Part shown: positions 28,004-36,743 of the stretch, piece after piece
Position numbering within the stretch: the first letter of the stretch is position 1
How the letters are laid out: each line of letters opens with the position of its first letter
Source: Kaistella sp. 97-N-M2
Lineage (GTDB): Bacteria > Bacteroidota > Bacteroidia > Flavobacteriales > Weeksellaceae
Assembly (NCBI RefSeq): GCF_021513235.1
Contig: NZ_CP090976.1
Location: forward strand, 1,674,001 to 1,738,000
Length of the DNA: 64,000 bases
Direction: 5' to 3'
Position numbers and translations under genes: made by a program
The notes under the pieces: generated by a model
The model's database searches: none
The model's input: only the letters and a program-made list of their open reading frames with translations
What the model was told of the DNA's origin: nothing

Positions 28004-28549
28004 ATGAAAATTAAAGGAACTCCGCTCAAAGACTGTTACATTATAGAACCTACTATTTTTGAGGACGCCCGTGGCTATTTCTATGAAAAATTTAACGAGA
28101 AAAAATTCGAAGAACTTACGGGAATGAACGGTCATTTTGTGCAGGACAATATTTCGAAATCATCCTATGGAGTCTTACGTGGACTGCATTTGCAAAAAGG
28201 CGAACATGCCCAAGCGAAATTAGTTTCGTGTATAAAGGGTAAGGTTTTGGACGTGGCAGTAGACTTGCGCCGGAATTCGCCCACCTTCGGCGAATGGTTT
28301 GGTGTAGAACTGTCAGAAGAGAATAAAACACAATTGTATGTTCCCCGAGGTTTTGCACATGGTTTCTCAACACTGAGTGAGGAAGTAATTTTCGCGTACA
28401 AATGCGACAATTATTTTAAGGACGGAGCGGAAGGCAGTGTAATCTGGAATGATCCCGATCTAAAAATCGACTGGAAACTTCCTACGGAAGATATAATTCT
28501 TTCAGAAAAGGACAGGGCGCTTCCTTTTTTTAAAGAAAATAATTTTTAG
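28004..28549 (+). CDS. rfbC: dTDP-4-dehydrorhamnose 3,5-epimerase, first copy
   Basis: 181 residues from the ATG at 28004, chosen because the second copy at 32363 starts at the same residue; ATG 28001 and TTG 27998 also lie in frame. RmlC cupin features are clear: RGYFYEKFN, FVQDNISKSSYGVLRGLHLQ with the catalytic His, then the Asp in VAVDLRRNSPTFG, and YVPRGFAHGF. It interconverts the dTDP-4-keto-6-deoxy sugar at C3 and C5. By eye the two copies are about 78% identical, with far more agreement in the first two thirds than in the last third. It lies 19 bases after the WbpL-like gene. Confidence 0.93.
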   Translation: MKIKGTPLKDCYIIEPTIFEDARGYFYEKFNEKKFEELTGMNGHFVQDNISKSSYGVLRGLHLQKGEHAQAKLVSCIKGKVLDVAVDLRRNSPTFGEWFGVELSEENKTQLYVPRGFAHGFSTLSEEVIFAYKCDNYFKDGAEGSVIWNDPDLKIDWKLPTEDIILSEKDRALPFFKENNF

Positions 28550-28918
28550 CATGAGGATTAAATTATTCATCCTGCTAAGATGATCATTATGAATTTGTGG
28601 TGATTCTCGAAACCAGAAGTGATATATAATAAGGGCCAATATCACCATGAATAAACGCGTTACCTTGAAAATTACGATATCAATTAACATTTAGAAAATA
28701 TATTATAAACATGAATAAACTCGGAAGTCCTTCAAAAATTGTTATATGTACGATATTTTTAAAGTCTTTTCGTTAATAATAGTACCAAAAGTTTGGAGAC
28801 TTATCTATGGTGCCATTAATACAACTCGAAGGCATTCAACTCTTTGATTTCGTTAAATCCGTAAAACGAAGAATGAAATCCAAAATATAAAAATTAGATT
28901 TAGATAAATATTTTATAA
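28550..28918. other. Intergenic region without a gene
   Basis: 369 AT-rich bases with no convincing reading frame or clear promoter. A weak stem (TTAGCA and TGCTAA) sits directly after rfbC, and TTCGTT/AACGAA arms lie near 28850. Gene debris from recombination between the WbpL and PglC modules is the simplest reading. Confidence 0.5.
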
Positions 28919-29527
28919 ATGTACAGAAACCTCTTAAAAAGATTATTTGATTTTAGCGTATCTTTGCTTGGCTTGGTGCTTTTGAGCCCATTGTTATTTC
29001 TGGCTACTTTTGCTTTGTTTTTTTCTAACCGCGGCAAGCCGTTCTTTTTTCAGAAAAGACCGGGAAAAGACGGCGAACTTTTTAATATCATTAAATTTAA
29101 AACCATGAACGACAAAAGCGACACGGAGGGTAATCTGTTGCCAGATTCCGCGCGCGTCACAAAAGTGGGAGCTTTCGTAAGAAAAACTTCAATAGACGAA
29201 ATCCCACAACTTATTAATGTCTTAAAAGGCGAAATGTCTCTGGTAGGCCCGAGACCTCTACTTCCGGATTACTTACACCTTTACAATAATTTTCAAAAAA
29301 GGAGAAATCTGGTACGCCCTGGAATTACTGGCTGGGCGCAGGTCAACGGCAGGAATACCATCAGTTGGGATCAAAAATTTAAGTTTGATGTCTGGTACGT
29401 AGATAATTTAAATTTTAAGCTCGACATGAAAATACTGCTTTTGACAGTAAAAAAAGTCTTTTGCTCCGAGGGAATAACTCAGGAAGGGCACGTAACGTCG
29501 GATGAATTTAAAGGTAATTTTTTATGA
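28919..29527 (+). CDS. PglC-like phosphoglycosyltransferase (bacterial sugar transferase)
   Basis: 202 residues, the short monotopic class. An N-terminal re-entrant hydrophobic segment (LFDFSVSLLGLVLLSPLLFL) is followed by FQKRPGKDGELFNIIKFKTM, the conserved DEIPQLINVLKGEMSLVGPRP block with its Asp-Glu pair, and VRPGITGWAQVNGRN. In Campylobacter, PglC moves diNAc-bacillosamine phosphate onto undecaprenyl phosphate. The following acetyltransferase and aminotransferase genes match PglD and PglE, which strengthens that reading. A WcaJ-type hexose role is excluded by length. Confidence 0.88.
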   Translation: MYRNLLKRLFDFSVSLLGLVLLSPLLFLATFALFFSNRGKPFFFQKRPGKDGELFNIIKFKTMNDKSDTEGNLLPDSARVTKVGAFVRKTSIDEIPQLINVLKGEMSLVGPRPLLPDYLHLYNNFQKRRNLVRPGITGWAQVNGRNTISWDQKFKFDVWYVDNLNFKLDMKILLLTVKKVFCSEGITQEGHVTSDEFKGNFL

Positions 29528-30117
29528 TTCTTTTTGGCGCGAGCGGACATAGCAAAGTAGTTCTTGATATCCTTATTTCCAATGGGTTTTCGGTAGATCT
29601 GATCATCGACGATGACCCGCAGACAAAACATTTATTTGGCATAGCGGTTTCCCCTAATCATATTTCCGATTTTCAGCAGGAAGCACTTATCGCCATTGGA
29701 AATAATTCTGACAGAAAAAAAATCGTAGAAAAGTATCCGTTCCATTACATTCGGGGAATTCATGCGGATGCAAGTGTCTCCAAATATGCAAAAGTAGGGA
29801 GTGGCACTGTCATAATGGCCCAAGCAGCGGTTAATCCCGATGCCGAAATTGGTATGCACTGCATCATCAATACCGGCGCGGTAGTGGAGCACGACTGTAA
29901 AATTGCCGATTTTGTACATATTTCTCCTAACGCCTCGTTGGCCGGAAATGTTTCCGTTGAAGAAGGGGTGCATATCGGAATTGGCGCCTCAGTCATTCAA
30001 GGAATCACAATCGGTAAATGGGCAACGGTTGGCGCCGGCTCTGTAATTATCAAAAACGTCCCCGACTACGCCACTGTTGTGGGTAATCCTGGAATAATAA
30101 TAAAAAATAAAATATAA
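29524..30117 (+). CDS. PglD/NeuD-like sugar N-acetyltransferase
   Basis: 197 residues. An N-terminal Rossmann-like part (ILFGASGHSKVVLDIL) binds the UDP-sugar, and a left-handed beta-helix of hexapeptide repeats follows (IGMHCIINTGAVVEHDC, VHIGIGASVIQGITIG). The His in VEHDC is the expected catalytic base. In PglD this enzyme acetylates UDP-4-amino-trideoxy-GlcNAc, made by PglE, to UDP-diNAcBac. It overlaps the PglC-like gene by 4 bases and is 12 bases from the aminotransferase gene. Confidence 0.88.
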   Translation: MILFGASGHSKVVLDILISNGFSVDLIIDDDPQTKHLFGIAVSPNHISDFQQEALIAIGNNSDRKKIVEKYPFHYIRGIHADASVSKYAKVGSGTVIMAQAAVNPDAEIGMHCIINTGAVVEHDCKIADFVHISPNASLAGNVSVEEGVHIGIGASVIQGITIGKWATVGAGSVIIKNVPDYATVVGNPGIIIKNKI

Positions 30118-30129
30118 TATTTCTACATA

Positions 30130-31260
30130 ATGCACAATAAAATATGGCTTTCTTCCCCCCATATGGGTGGTACTGAATTAAATTTTATTCACGAAGCCTT
30201 CGAGCAAAATTGGGTTGCTCCTCTTGGTCCTAACGTTAATAACTTCGAGAACGACTTAAAACAATATTTAGATCATCATGTAGAAGTGGCGGCTCTAAGT
30301 TCTGGCACTGCCGCACTGCACTTGGCTTTAATAGTCATAGGAGTACAACCTGAAGATGAGGTGATCTGTCAGACTTTTACTTTTTCGGCCTCAGCGAATC
30401 CTATTGCTTATCTGGGAGCTAAGCCGGTTTTTGTAGACAGTGAAAAAAATACCTGGAATATGGATCCTGAATATTTAGAAGCTGCAATTAAAGACAGAAT
30501 TGCTCAAGGCAAAAAACCGAAAGCTATTATTGTCGTCCACCTTTATGGGATGCCTGCTAAAATGGACGACATAGTTGAAATTTCCGACCGATATAAAATT
30601 CCATTAATAGAGGACGCTGCAGAGGCTTTGGGCTCTACCTATAAAGGTCAAAAATGTGGAACCTTTGGCGAAATGTCTGTTTTAAGTTTTAACGGCAACA
30701 AAATCATCACTACCTCGGGGGGTGGTGCTTTGGTATGCAGAACGAAAGAAGCAAAAGAGAAATCTATCTTCCTTTCTACACAGGCCAGAGACCAGGCGCC
30801 TCATTATCAACACTCTGAAATTGGCTATAATTATCGCATGAGCAATATTTCTGCTGGAATCGGGAGAGGCCAAATGGAAGTGCTAGATAAAAGAATAGCA
30901 GCAAGAAGAAATAATAACCTCTTTTACCAGGATATTTTCCGAGAGATTGAGGGTGTTAAAGTATTTAAAGAACCAAATGATGATTACTTTTCAAATCACT
31001 GGCTCTCAGCGATTGAAATTGATCCAAACACAGCAGGTTTTTGTAGACAAGAGTTGCATACGGCTCTAAAAAAAGAAAACATCGAATCCCGCCCTTTATG
31101 GAAGCCGATGCACCTGCAGCCCGTTTTCGAGAATACGCCTTATTACGGCGAAAACGTAGCAGAAGAACTTTTCAATAACGGTTTGTGTTTGCCTTCCGGT
31201 TCCAGCCTCACCGATGAGGACCGTGAAAGAATCAAAAAAGTTGTGGCGGAAAACTTTTAG
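30130..31260 (+). CDS. PglE-like DegT/DnrJ/EryC1 aminotransferase
   Basis: 376 residues, PLP-dependent. Conserved features include SSGTAALHLAL near residue 57, the FTFSASANPI loop, EDAAEALGS with the PLP-ring Asp, and SFNGNKIITTSGGG, where Lys about 191 is the Schiff-base lysine. The family transfers an amino group from glutamate to a 4-keto sugar. Between PglD-like and upstream PglF-like enzymes the expected substrate is UDP-4-keto-6-deoxy-GlcNAc, giving the 4-amino sugar used for a bacillosamine-type product. Confidence 0.9.
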   Translation: MHNKIWLSSPHMGGTELNFIHEAFEQNWVAPLGPNVNNFENDLKQYLDHHVEVAALSSGTAALHLALIVIGVQPEDEVICQTFTFSASANPIAYLGAKPVFVDSEKNTWNMDPEYLEAAIKDRIAQGKKPKAIIVVHLYGMPAKMDDIVEISDRYKIPLIEDAAEALGSTYKGQKCGTFGEMSVLSFNGNKIITTSGGGALVCRTKEAKEKSIFLSTQARDQAPHYQHSEIGYNYRMSNISAGIGRGQMEVLDKRIAARRNNNLFYQDIFREIEGVKVFKEPNDDYFSNHWLSAIEIDPNTAGFCRQELHTALKKENIESRPLWKPMHLQPVFENTPYYGENVAEELFNNGLCLPSGSSLTDEDRERIKKVVAENF

Positions 31261-31337
31261 AGACACGAAGTGAGATGATTTTAAGCCAAACTTCTGCGTA
31301 AGAGTATCGATTTGCAAAAATAAAAGGCAGCGTATTA

Positions 31338-32348
31338 ATGGGAGAAAAAATAAATATAGCAATTCTAGGTTACGGTCATATCGGGAAAAAACATGCCGAA
31401 ATGGTTGCCCAAAACCCGAACTTTGAACTGATTGCCTTAATCGATTCGAAATTTGCGGCGGAAGACACGCAGAATTTCTCCGTTCCCGTTTTTAAATCCT
31501 TGCAGGAATTTTTGGGTCAGGAATTTTCCGTCGATCTTATTGCCGTTTGTACGCCAAATGGATTGCATTTTGACCAGGCAAAAACGATCATCGAAAGCGG
31601 AATAAGTGTGATCATCGAAAAACCCATTACGCTTCATTCAGATGAAGCCATTGCCCTGGAAAGTTTAGCGGCTGAAAAAAAGGTCCATATTTTTCCCGTC
31701 ATGCAAAACCGATTTTCGCCGCCGGCTGTGTGGTTAAAAAGTCTTCTGGAAAATGATCTTTTAGGCAAAATATTCATGGTGCAAATCTCGTGTTACTGGA
31801 ACCGCAATGACGGATATTACACGAAAGAATCCTGGCGCGGCACAAAAGCCTTGGATGGCGGCACGTTATTTACGCAGTTTTCGCATTATTTGGACATTAT
31901 GTACTGGCTTTTCGGCGATATTACGAATATAAAATCCAAATTTGCCGACTTCAATCATTCCGAATTAACCGAGTTTGAAGACAGCGGCATTATAACATTT
32001 GAATTTGCGTCGGGCGGCATCGGAAGTTTTAATTTTTCCACCTCGGTCTGGAACGAAAATTTAGAAAGTTCGTTGACCATTATTGCCGAAAAAGGCTCTG
32101 TAAAAGTTGGCGGACAGTACATGAATGAAGTGGAAAAATGCATCATCAAAGATTATATTTTGCCAGTGTTGCCCGAAACGAGTCATCCTAATGATTATGG
32201 AAGTTTTAAAGGTTCTGCCCAGAACCACCATTACCTCTATCAAAATGTAGTTGATTTTCTTCGCTTCGGAAAGGAAATTCAGACCACGACCTGCGACAGC
32301 ATTAAGGTTCTGAAAATCATTGAAAATATATACAGCGCTAAAAATTAG
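31338..32348 (+). CDS. Gfo/Idh/MocA family sugar oxidoreductase (WbpB/WlbA-like)
   Basis: 336 residues. The N-terminal NAD domain reads INIAILGYGHIGKKHAEMV and includes the EKPITL motif with the catalytic-region lysine. The C-terminal alpha/beta domain carries WRGTKALDGGTLFTQFSHYLD, whose spacing matches WbpB/WlbA, enzymes that oxidise C3 of UDP-GlcNAcA. A substrate UDP-uronic acid would need a UDP-sugar dehydrogenase, and the copy at 17.8 kb is dead, so the pathway may be broken or fed from elsewhere. Other Gfo/Idh reductases remain possible. Confidence 0.82.
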   Translation: MGEKINIAILGYGHIGKKHAEMVAQNPNFELIALIDSKFAAEDTQNFSVPVFKSLQEFLGQEFSVDLIAVCTPNGLHFDQAKTIIESGISVIIEKPITLHSDEAIALESLAAEKKVHIFPVMQNRFSPPAVWLKSLLENDLLGKIFMVQISCYWNRNDGYYTKESWRGTKALDGGTLFTQFSHYLDIMYWLFGDITNIKSKFADFNHSELTEFEDSGIITFEFASGGIGSFNFSTSVWNENLESSLTIIAEKGSVKVGGQYMNEVEKCIIKDYILPVLPETSHPNDYGSFKGSAQNHHYLYQNVVDFLRFGKEIQTTTCDSIKVLKIIENIYSAKN

Positions 32349-32362
32349 AATTAAAATTTAAT

Positions 32363-32908
32363 ATGAAAATTAAAGAAACTCCTTTAAAAGACTGCTACAT
32401 TATTGAACCCACCGTGTTTGAAGATGACCGTGGCTATTTTTATGAAAAATTCAATGAGCAAAAATTTGAGGAATTGACGGGAATGAACGGCCATTTTGTG
32501 CAGGACAATGTTTCGAAATCTTCTTATGGTGTTTTACGCGGCCTCCATTTACAGAAAGGCGAACATGCACAGGCTAAACTGGTGTCCTGTTTGGAAGGCA
32601 AAGTTTTCGATGTGGCGGTAGATTTGCGCAGAGATTCGCCGACTTTTGGAAAGTGGTTCGGAGTGGAACTTTCCGCGGAAAATAAGTTACAGTTTTACGT
32701 TCCTAGAGGTTTTGGCCACGGCTTTTCGGTATTGACGGAAACAGCCGTTTTTGCTTATAAATGCGATAATTTTTACAACAAGGAAGCTGAGGGTGGCGTT
32801 CTTTGGAGCGATAAAGATTTAAACATCAACTGGCATTTAAACACTGAAGAGATTATTCTTTCGGAAAAAGACCGCATTCAACCTTCGTTTGCTGACGGAA
32901 ATTTTTAA
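32363..32908 (+). CDS. rfbC: dTDP-4-dehydrorhamnose 3,5-epimerase, second copy
   Basis: 181 residues, same family and motifs as the copy at 28004 (RGYFYEKFN, SYGVLRGLHLQ, VAVDLRRDSPTFG, YVPRGFGHGF). It sits in the conventional setting, 9 bases before rfbB, so this is probably the resident copy and the other the extra one. The first 115 residues of the two copies differ at about 14 positions, the last 65 at about 25, which suggests mosaic ancestry. Confidence 0.94.
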   Translation: MKIKETPLKDCYIIEPTVFEDDRGYFYEKFNEQKFEELTGMNGHFVQDNVSKSSYGVLRGLHLQKGEHAQAKLVSCLEGKVFDVAVDLRRDSPTFGKWFGVELSAENKLQFYVPRGFGHGFSVLTETAVFAYKCDNFYNKEAEGGVLWSDKDLNINWHLNTEEIILSEKDRIQPSFADGNF

Positions 32909-32917
32909 AACATATTT

Positions 32918-34000
32918 ATGAAAAATATTATCATTACCGGAGGAGCCGGATTTATCGGGTCCCACGTGGTTCGCGAGTTCGTGAAAAATAATCCGGAGTC
33001 TAAAATCATCAATCTTGATGCTTTAACCTACGCCGGAAATCTGGAGAATTTAAAAGATATTGAAAACGAACCGAATTACGTTTTCGAAAAAGCCGATATT
33101 ACAAATGTAGAAGAACTTCGCAAGGTTTTCGAAAAATACAATCCCGACGCCATTGTGCATTTGGCCGCCGAAAGCCATGTGGATCGGAGCATTACGGATC
33201 CGAATGCCTTCATCAACACCAATGTGAACGGCACTGCCAATCTTTTAAATTTAGCGCGCGAATTCTGGACTTTAAACCCGGATCATCAGCACGGAAATTT
33301 CCCTGACGGTAACCGTAAAAATTTATTTTACCATGTTTCTACGGATGAAGTTTATGGAAGTCTGGGCGAAACCGGACTGTTTACCGAAGAAACGCCGTAC
33401 GATCCTAAATCTCCGTATTCAGCCAGTAAAGCGGCTTCCGATCATTTGGTGCGTGCTTACGGTAACACGTACGGGATGCCCTTCATTATTTCCAACTGTT
33501 CCAATAACTATGGCCCGAATCATTTCCCGGAGAAGTTGATTCCTTTATGTATTTCCAATATTTTAAATGGAAAACCACTTCCCATATACGGAGACGGAAA
33601 ATATACGCGGGATTGGCTCTACGTCATCGATCACGCAAAAGCCATCCATCAAATATTTTTTGAAGCTAAAACCGGCGAAACCTACAATATTGGCGGCTTC
33701 AATGAATGGAAAAATATCGATCTTGTAAAAGAACTCATCAAACAAATGGATGAGAAACTGGGAAATCCCGCAGGTCATTCAGAAAAATTAATTACGTACG
33801 TAAAAGATCGTCCCGGTCACGATTTACGCTACGCGATTGATGCCTCCAAACTAAATGAAACCTTAGGCTGGAAGCCCAGCGTTACCTTTGAGCAAGGCTT
33901 AGGAAAAACCATCGACTGGTTTCTGGAGAATAAAGATTGGTTGGATCATGTAACGAGCGGAGATTATCAGAATTATTATAGAGAGCAATATTCGAATTAA
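32918..34000 (+). CDS. rfbB: dTDP-glucose 4,6-dehydratase
   Basis: 360 residues, full length. NAD motif TGGAGFIGSH at the N-terminus, HLAAESHVDRSI, the catalytic region HVSTDEVYGSLGE with the Asp-Glu pair, and YSASKAASDHLV with YxxxK. It makes dTDP-4-keto-6-deoxy-glucose from dTDP-glucose. It follows rfbC and is separated from rfbA only by the GxxExxY gene, which looks like a later insertion into an rfbC-B-A operon. Confidence 0.96.
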   Translation: MKNIIITGGAGFIGSHVVREFVKNNPESKIINLDALTYAGNLENLKDIENEPNYVFEKADITNVEELRKVFEKYNPDAIVHLAAESHVDRSITDPNAFINTNVNGTANLLNLAREFWTLNPDHQHGNFPDGNRKNLFYHVSTDEVYGSLGETGLFTEETPYDPKSPYSASKAASDHLVRAYGNTYGMPFIISNCSNNYGPNHFPEKLIPLCISNILNGKPLPIYGDGKYTRDWLYVIDHAKAIHQIFFEAKTGETYNIGGFNEWKNIDLVKELIKQMDEKLGNPAGHSEKLITYVKDRPGHDLRYAIDASKLNETLGWKPSVTFEQGLGKTIDWFLENKDWLDHVTSGDYQNYYREQYSN

Positions 34001-34026
34001 CCAAATTTACCCGAATTTGACGAATT
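33993..34026. repeat. CGAATT cluster at the left edge of the GxxExxY insertion
   Basis: Three CGAATT hexamers at 33993, 34012 and 34021 bridge the end of rfbB and the start of the GxxExxY gene. The right edge carries the same motif, partly in the opposite orientation, so the two clusters bracket the gene. Confidence 0.6.
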
Positions 34027-34407
34027 GTGGATGACAAGATTATTTTTAGAGAAGAAAGTTATCAAATTATCGGGATTTGTATGAATGTCCATTCTACATT
34101 GGGAAATGGGTTTTTAGAAGCTGTATATTGCGAAGTTTTGGAAAAAGAATTTAAGAAAAATAACATTCCCTTTGAAAAAGAAAAGAAGTTAGAAATTTTC
34201 TATAATGGAGAAAGATTAACGAAAACTTACCGGGCAGATTTTCTGTGCTTCGATCAGATCATTATCGAAATAAAATCAGTCAGTTATTTACATGATATTT
34301 TCTCGTACCAATTGCAAAACTACCTCAAAGCGACCAATAAAAAATTAGGGATTCTTATTAATTTTGGAGAAAAATCTTTAAAATATAAAAGAATTATCAA
34401 TTTATAA
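34027..34407 (+). CDS. GxxExxY family protein
   Basis: 126 residues, starting at a GTG because a stop lies 9 bases upstream and no in-frame ATG occurs before residue 19. The family signature is clear as GNGFLEAVY, followed by PFEKEKKLEIFYNG, the YRADFLCFDQIIIEIKSV segment (an Asp, then EIK, like a PD-(D/E)xK nuclease core) and the ending YLKATNKKLGILINFG. The biochemical role of the family is not established. It interrupts the rfb operon between rfbB and rfbA and is bracketed by CGAATT clusters, which is a pattern of a moving cassette. Confidence 0.9.
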   Translation: MDDKIIFREESYQIIGICMNVHSTLGNGFLEAVYCEVLEKEFKKNNIPFEKEKKLEIFYNGERLTKTYRADFLCFDQIIIEIKSVSYLHDIFSYQLQNYLKATNKKLGILINFGEKSLKYKRIINL

Positions 34408-34411
34408 CCTG

Positions 34412-34439
34412 GCGAATTTTATAAATTCGGAAAATTCGC
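34412..34439. repeat. Inverted repeat at the right edge of the GxxExxY insertion
   Basis: Perfect 9-bp arms GCGAATTTT and AAAATTCGC around a 10-base loop that itself contains AATTCG. With the CGAATT cluster at 33993-34026 it frames the GxxExxY gene. No T tract follows, so a terminator is unlikely. Confidence 0.75.
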
Positions 34440-34455
34440 GTAATTTGAAAATACA

Positions 34456-35316
34456 ATGAAAGGAATAATTTTAGCCGGCGGCTCCGGTACAAGACTTTAT
34501 CCGCTTACTATTGCCGTAAGCAAGCAGTTAATGCCGGTTTACGACAAACCGATGATCTATTATCCACTTTCAACCTTGCTTTTAGCAGGAATAAAGGAAA
34601 TTTTAATTATTTCTACGCCGCATGATATTGGCGGTTTTGAAAAGTTATTAGGAGACGGTTCTTCCATTGGATGCCAAATATCTTATAAAGTTCAGCCAAG
34701 TCCGGATGGGTTGGCGCAGGCCTTTATTTTGGGCGAAGCGTTTATTGGAGACGATTCTGTAGCCTTGGTTCTGGGTGATAATATTTTTTACGGTGCCGGA
34801 TTGCCGGAGCTTTTATCAAGCAAAGTGAATGTGAAAGGCGGGTGCGTTTTCGCCTATCAGGTTTCGGATCCGGAACGATATGGGGTGGTTGAATTTGATG
34901 AACATCAAAAAGCAATTTCCATCGAAGAAAAACCGAATGAACCAAAGTCTAATTTTGCCGTGCCGGGATTGTATTTCTACGACAATTCTGTGGTGGAAAT
35001 TGCAAAAAACTTAAAACCCTCGCCCCGGGGCGAATTGGAAATTACCGATGTTAATAAAATTTATCTGGAAAAAGGCGACTTGGAAGTAGGCGTGATGAGC
35101 CGCGGAACAGCCTGGTTAGACACCGGTACATTCGATTCTCTGCACGACGCCTCCGAATTTGTGAAGGTTTTGGAAAAAAGACAGGGCTTCAAAATTTCCT
35201 GCATCGAAGAAATTGCCTTCAAAAAAGGCTTTATCAACGAAGAACAGTTGCTGAAATCTGCAGAAAAATATGGAAAAAGTGGCTACGGCGATTACCTTAA
35301 AAATTTAGTCAGGTAA
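34456..35316 (+). CDS. rfbA: Glucose-1-phosphate thymidylyltransferase
   Basis: 286 residues, full length. The nucleotidyl-transfer loop reads [16 protein letters not shown] with [13 protein letters not shown] after it; VLGDNIFYG holds a metal-binding Asp, and [24 protein letters not shown] and [10 protein letters not shown] complete the RmlA pattern. It makes dTDP-glucose, the substrate of rfbB. It is the last gene of the locus and is followed by a terminator. Confidence 0.96.
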   Translation: MKGIILAGGSGTRLYPLTIAVSKQLMPVYDKPMIYYPLSTLLLAGIKEILIISTPHDIGGFEKLLGDGSSIGCQISYKVQPSPDGLAQAFILGEAFIGDDSVALVLGDNIFYGAGLPELLSSKVNVKGGCVFAYQVSDPERYGVVEFDEHQKAISIEEKPNEPKSNFAVPGLYFYDNSVVEIAKNLKPSPRGELEITDVNKIYLEKGDLEVGVMSRGTAWLDTGTFDSLHDASEFVKVLEKRQGFKISCIEEIAFKKGFINEEQLLKSAEKYGKSGYGDYLKNLVR

Positions 35317-35434
35317 ATTCCATGTAAAACGACATTAAGGTGTTCCGTTGAAAAAGGCCTCTTTAAATTTTTAACGGCGAGGCGAGAAATGATCTTCTTT
35401 TCCACCTTTGTCTCTAGGTCTTACTTTGAACTTC

Positions 35435-35467
35435 AAAAACCCTCAAAAGCATTTGAGGTTTTTTTTT
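35435..35467 (+). terminator. Rho-independent terminator
   Basis: CCTCAAA and TTTGAGG arms extended by an A/T stem with one bulged C, then nine T. It closes the polysaccharide locus downstream of rfbA. Confidence 0.8.
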
Positions 35468-35480
35468 ATATATTTACCCA

Positions 35481-36698
35481 ATGGCTGAAATGTTTATTAT
35501 AGGAATTTGCCTGGTATTACTGGTGTCTTACCTCTTCGATATTACCTCGAAATTCACAAAAGTTCCCTCTGTTATTTTTTTGCTGGCAACAGGTTGGCTC
35601 TTAAATCAGGTTGGTGGTTTGTTCAACATCATCATCCCGAATTTAAATGTAATTCTGCCTATTCTTGGGACCATCGGGCTTATCTTAATTGTTTTGGAAG
35701 GTTCTCTGGAGCTTGAACTAAACCGCTCTACGCAAAGCGTCGTCAAGAAATCCGCACTAATTGCCTTATTTCCCTTAGTGATTATCGCTATCGGGTTTTC
35801 CCTATTTCTTAATCTGGAGTGGGAAATACCGTTCAAGCAGAGCTTGATCAATATTATCCCATTTTGCATCATCAGCAGTTCCATCGCCATACCGAGTGCC
35901 ATTAACCTGTCCAAAGAAAAACGCCAATTTATTACGTACGAGAGCAGTTTGTCGGATATCATCGGGGTTATTTTCTTTAATTTTGCCACCTTCGGTACAG
36001 CCATTACCTTAACGGGTGCCTTCCATTTTGTGGGTCAGTTTATGCTGATGTTACTTATTTCCTTGGTTGCATCTTTGGTACTGGCTTTTCTTCTGGCAAA
36101 AATCGATCACCACATTAAATACGGACCCATCATCATTCTGAATATTTTAATTTATCAGATTTCGAAGATTTATCACCTTCCGGCTTTAATTTTCATTCTC
36201 TTTTTTGGTCTGATCCTCGGGAATATTGATGAACTTAAGGGCGTGAAATTTCTGAAAAAGTTCAGTTTCACGAAACTGAATAAAGAAGTCAAGCACTTTA
36301 AAGATGTTGTTGTAGAAGCCACGTTTATCGTTCGCACGCTCTTTTTTATCGTTTTTGGATTTGTTTTGAAAACGGAAGACATCATCAATGAAGATTCCGT
36401 GGTCTGGTCTTTATCCATCGTAATTTCTATTTATGTTTTTCGCGCAATTTTCTTAAAATTAGGGAAAATGGATATGCAGCCTCTGTTTTACATCGCGCCG
36501 CGAGGCTTAATCACCGTGCTCCTATTCTTAAGCATCACGCCGAAAGACCGCTTTCCGTATCTTAATGAGTCGGTTGTCATTCAGGTTATCTTGCTCACCA
36601 CTTTTGTGATGATGATTGGCCTCATCTTCGAGAAAAAAGCCAAACCCGATTTTTTAGGCTTCCCCAGCTTCCGAAAAGACAAAAATTCAGAAAAATAA
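35481..36698 (+). CDS. Cation:proton antiporter (CPA family)
   Basis: 405 residues with about 12 membrane segments. The pattern (FTKVPSVIFLLATGWLLNQVG, then LPILGTIGLILIVLEGSLELEL) is that of Na+(K+)/H+ exchangers of the CPA1/CPA2 type. No cytoplasmic TrkA-type domain follows. The segment IIPFCIISSSIAIPSAINLS corresponds to the ion-binding helix region, but a paired Asp-Asp motif is not evident, so ion specificity is open. Confidence 0.85.
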   Translation: MAEMFIIGICLVLLVSYLFDITSKFTKVPSVIFLLATGWLLNQVGGLFNIIIPNLNVILPILGTIGLILIVLEGSLELELNRSTQSVVKKSALIALFPLVIIAIGFSLFLNLEWEIPFKQSLINIIPFCIISSSIAIPSAINLSKEKRQFITYESSLSDIIGVIFFNFATFGTAITLTGAFHFVGQFMLMLLISLVASLVLAFLLAKIDHHIKYGPIIILNILIYQISKIYHLPALIFILFFGLILGNIDELKGVKFLKKFSFTKLNKEVKHFKDVVVEATFIVRTLFFIVFGFVLKTEDIINEDSVVWSLSIVISIYVFRAIFLKLGKMDMQPLFYIAPRGLITVLLFLSITPKDRFPYLNESVVIQVILLTTFVMMIGLIFEKKAKPDFLGFPSFRKDKNSEK

Positions 36699-36717
36699 TT
36701 TTTTACGATAATATGCT

Positions 36718-36725
36718 TACCTTTG
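36718..36725 (+). promoter_or_regulatory. Candidate -7 element for rimO
   Basis: TACCTTTG fits TAnnTTTG and ends 18 bases before the ATG at 36744. The expected -33 position is T-rich but not TTTG. Confidence 0.5.
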
Positions 36726-36743
36726 CGCCCAATAAATTTTATA

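Noticed and set aside
34027-34407. GxxExxY gene as a toxin or a rhamnose pathway enzyme
   Set aside because: The family signature is clear, and neither a partner antitoxin nor any nucleotide-sugar motif is present.
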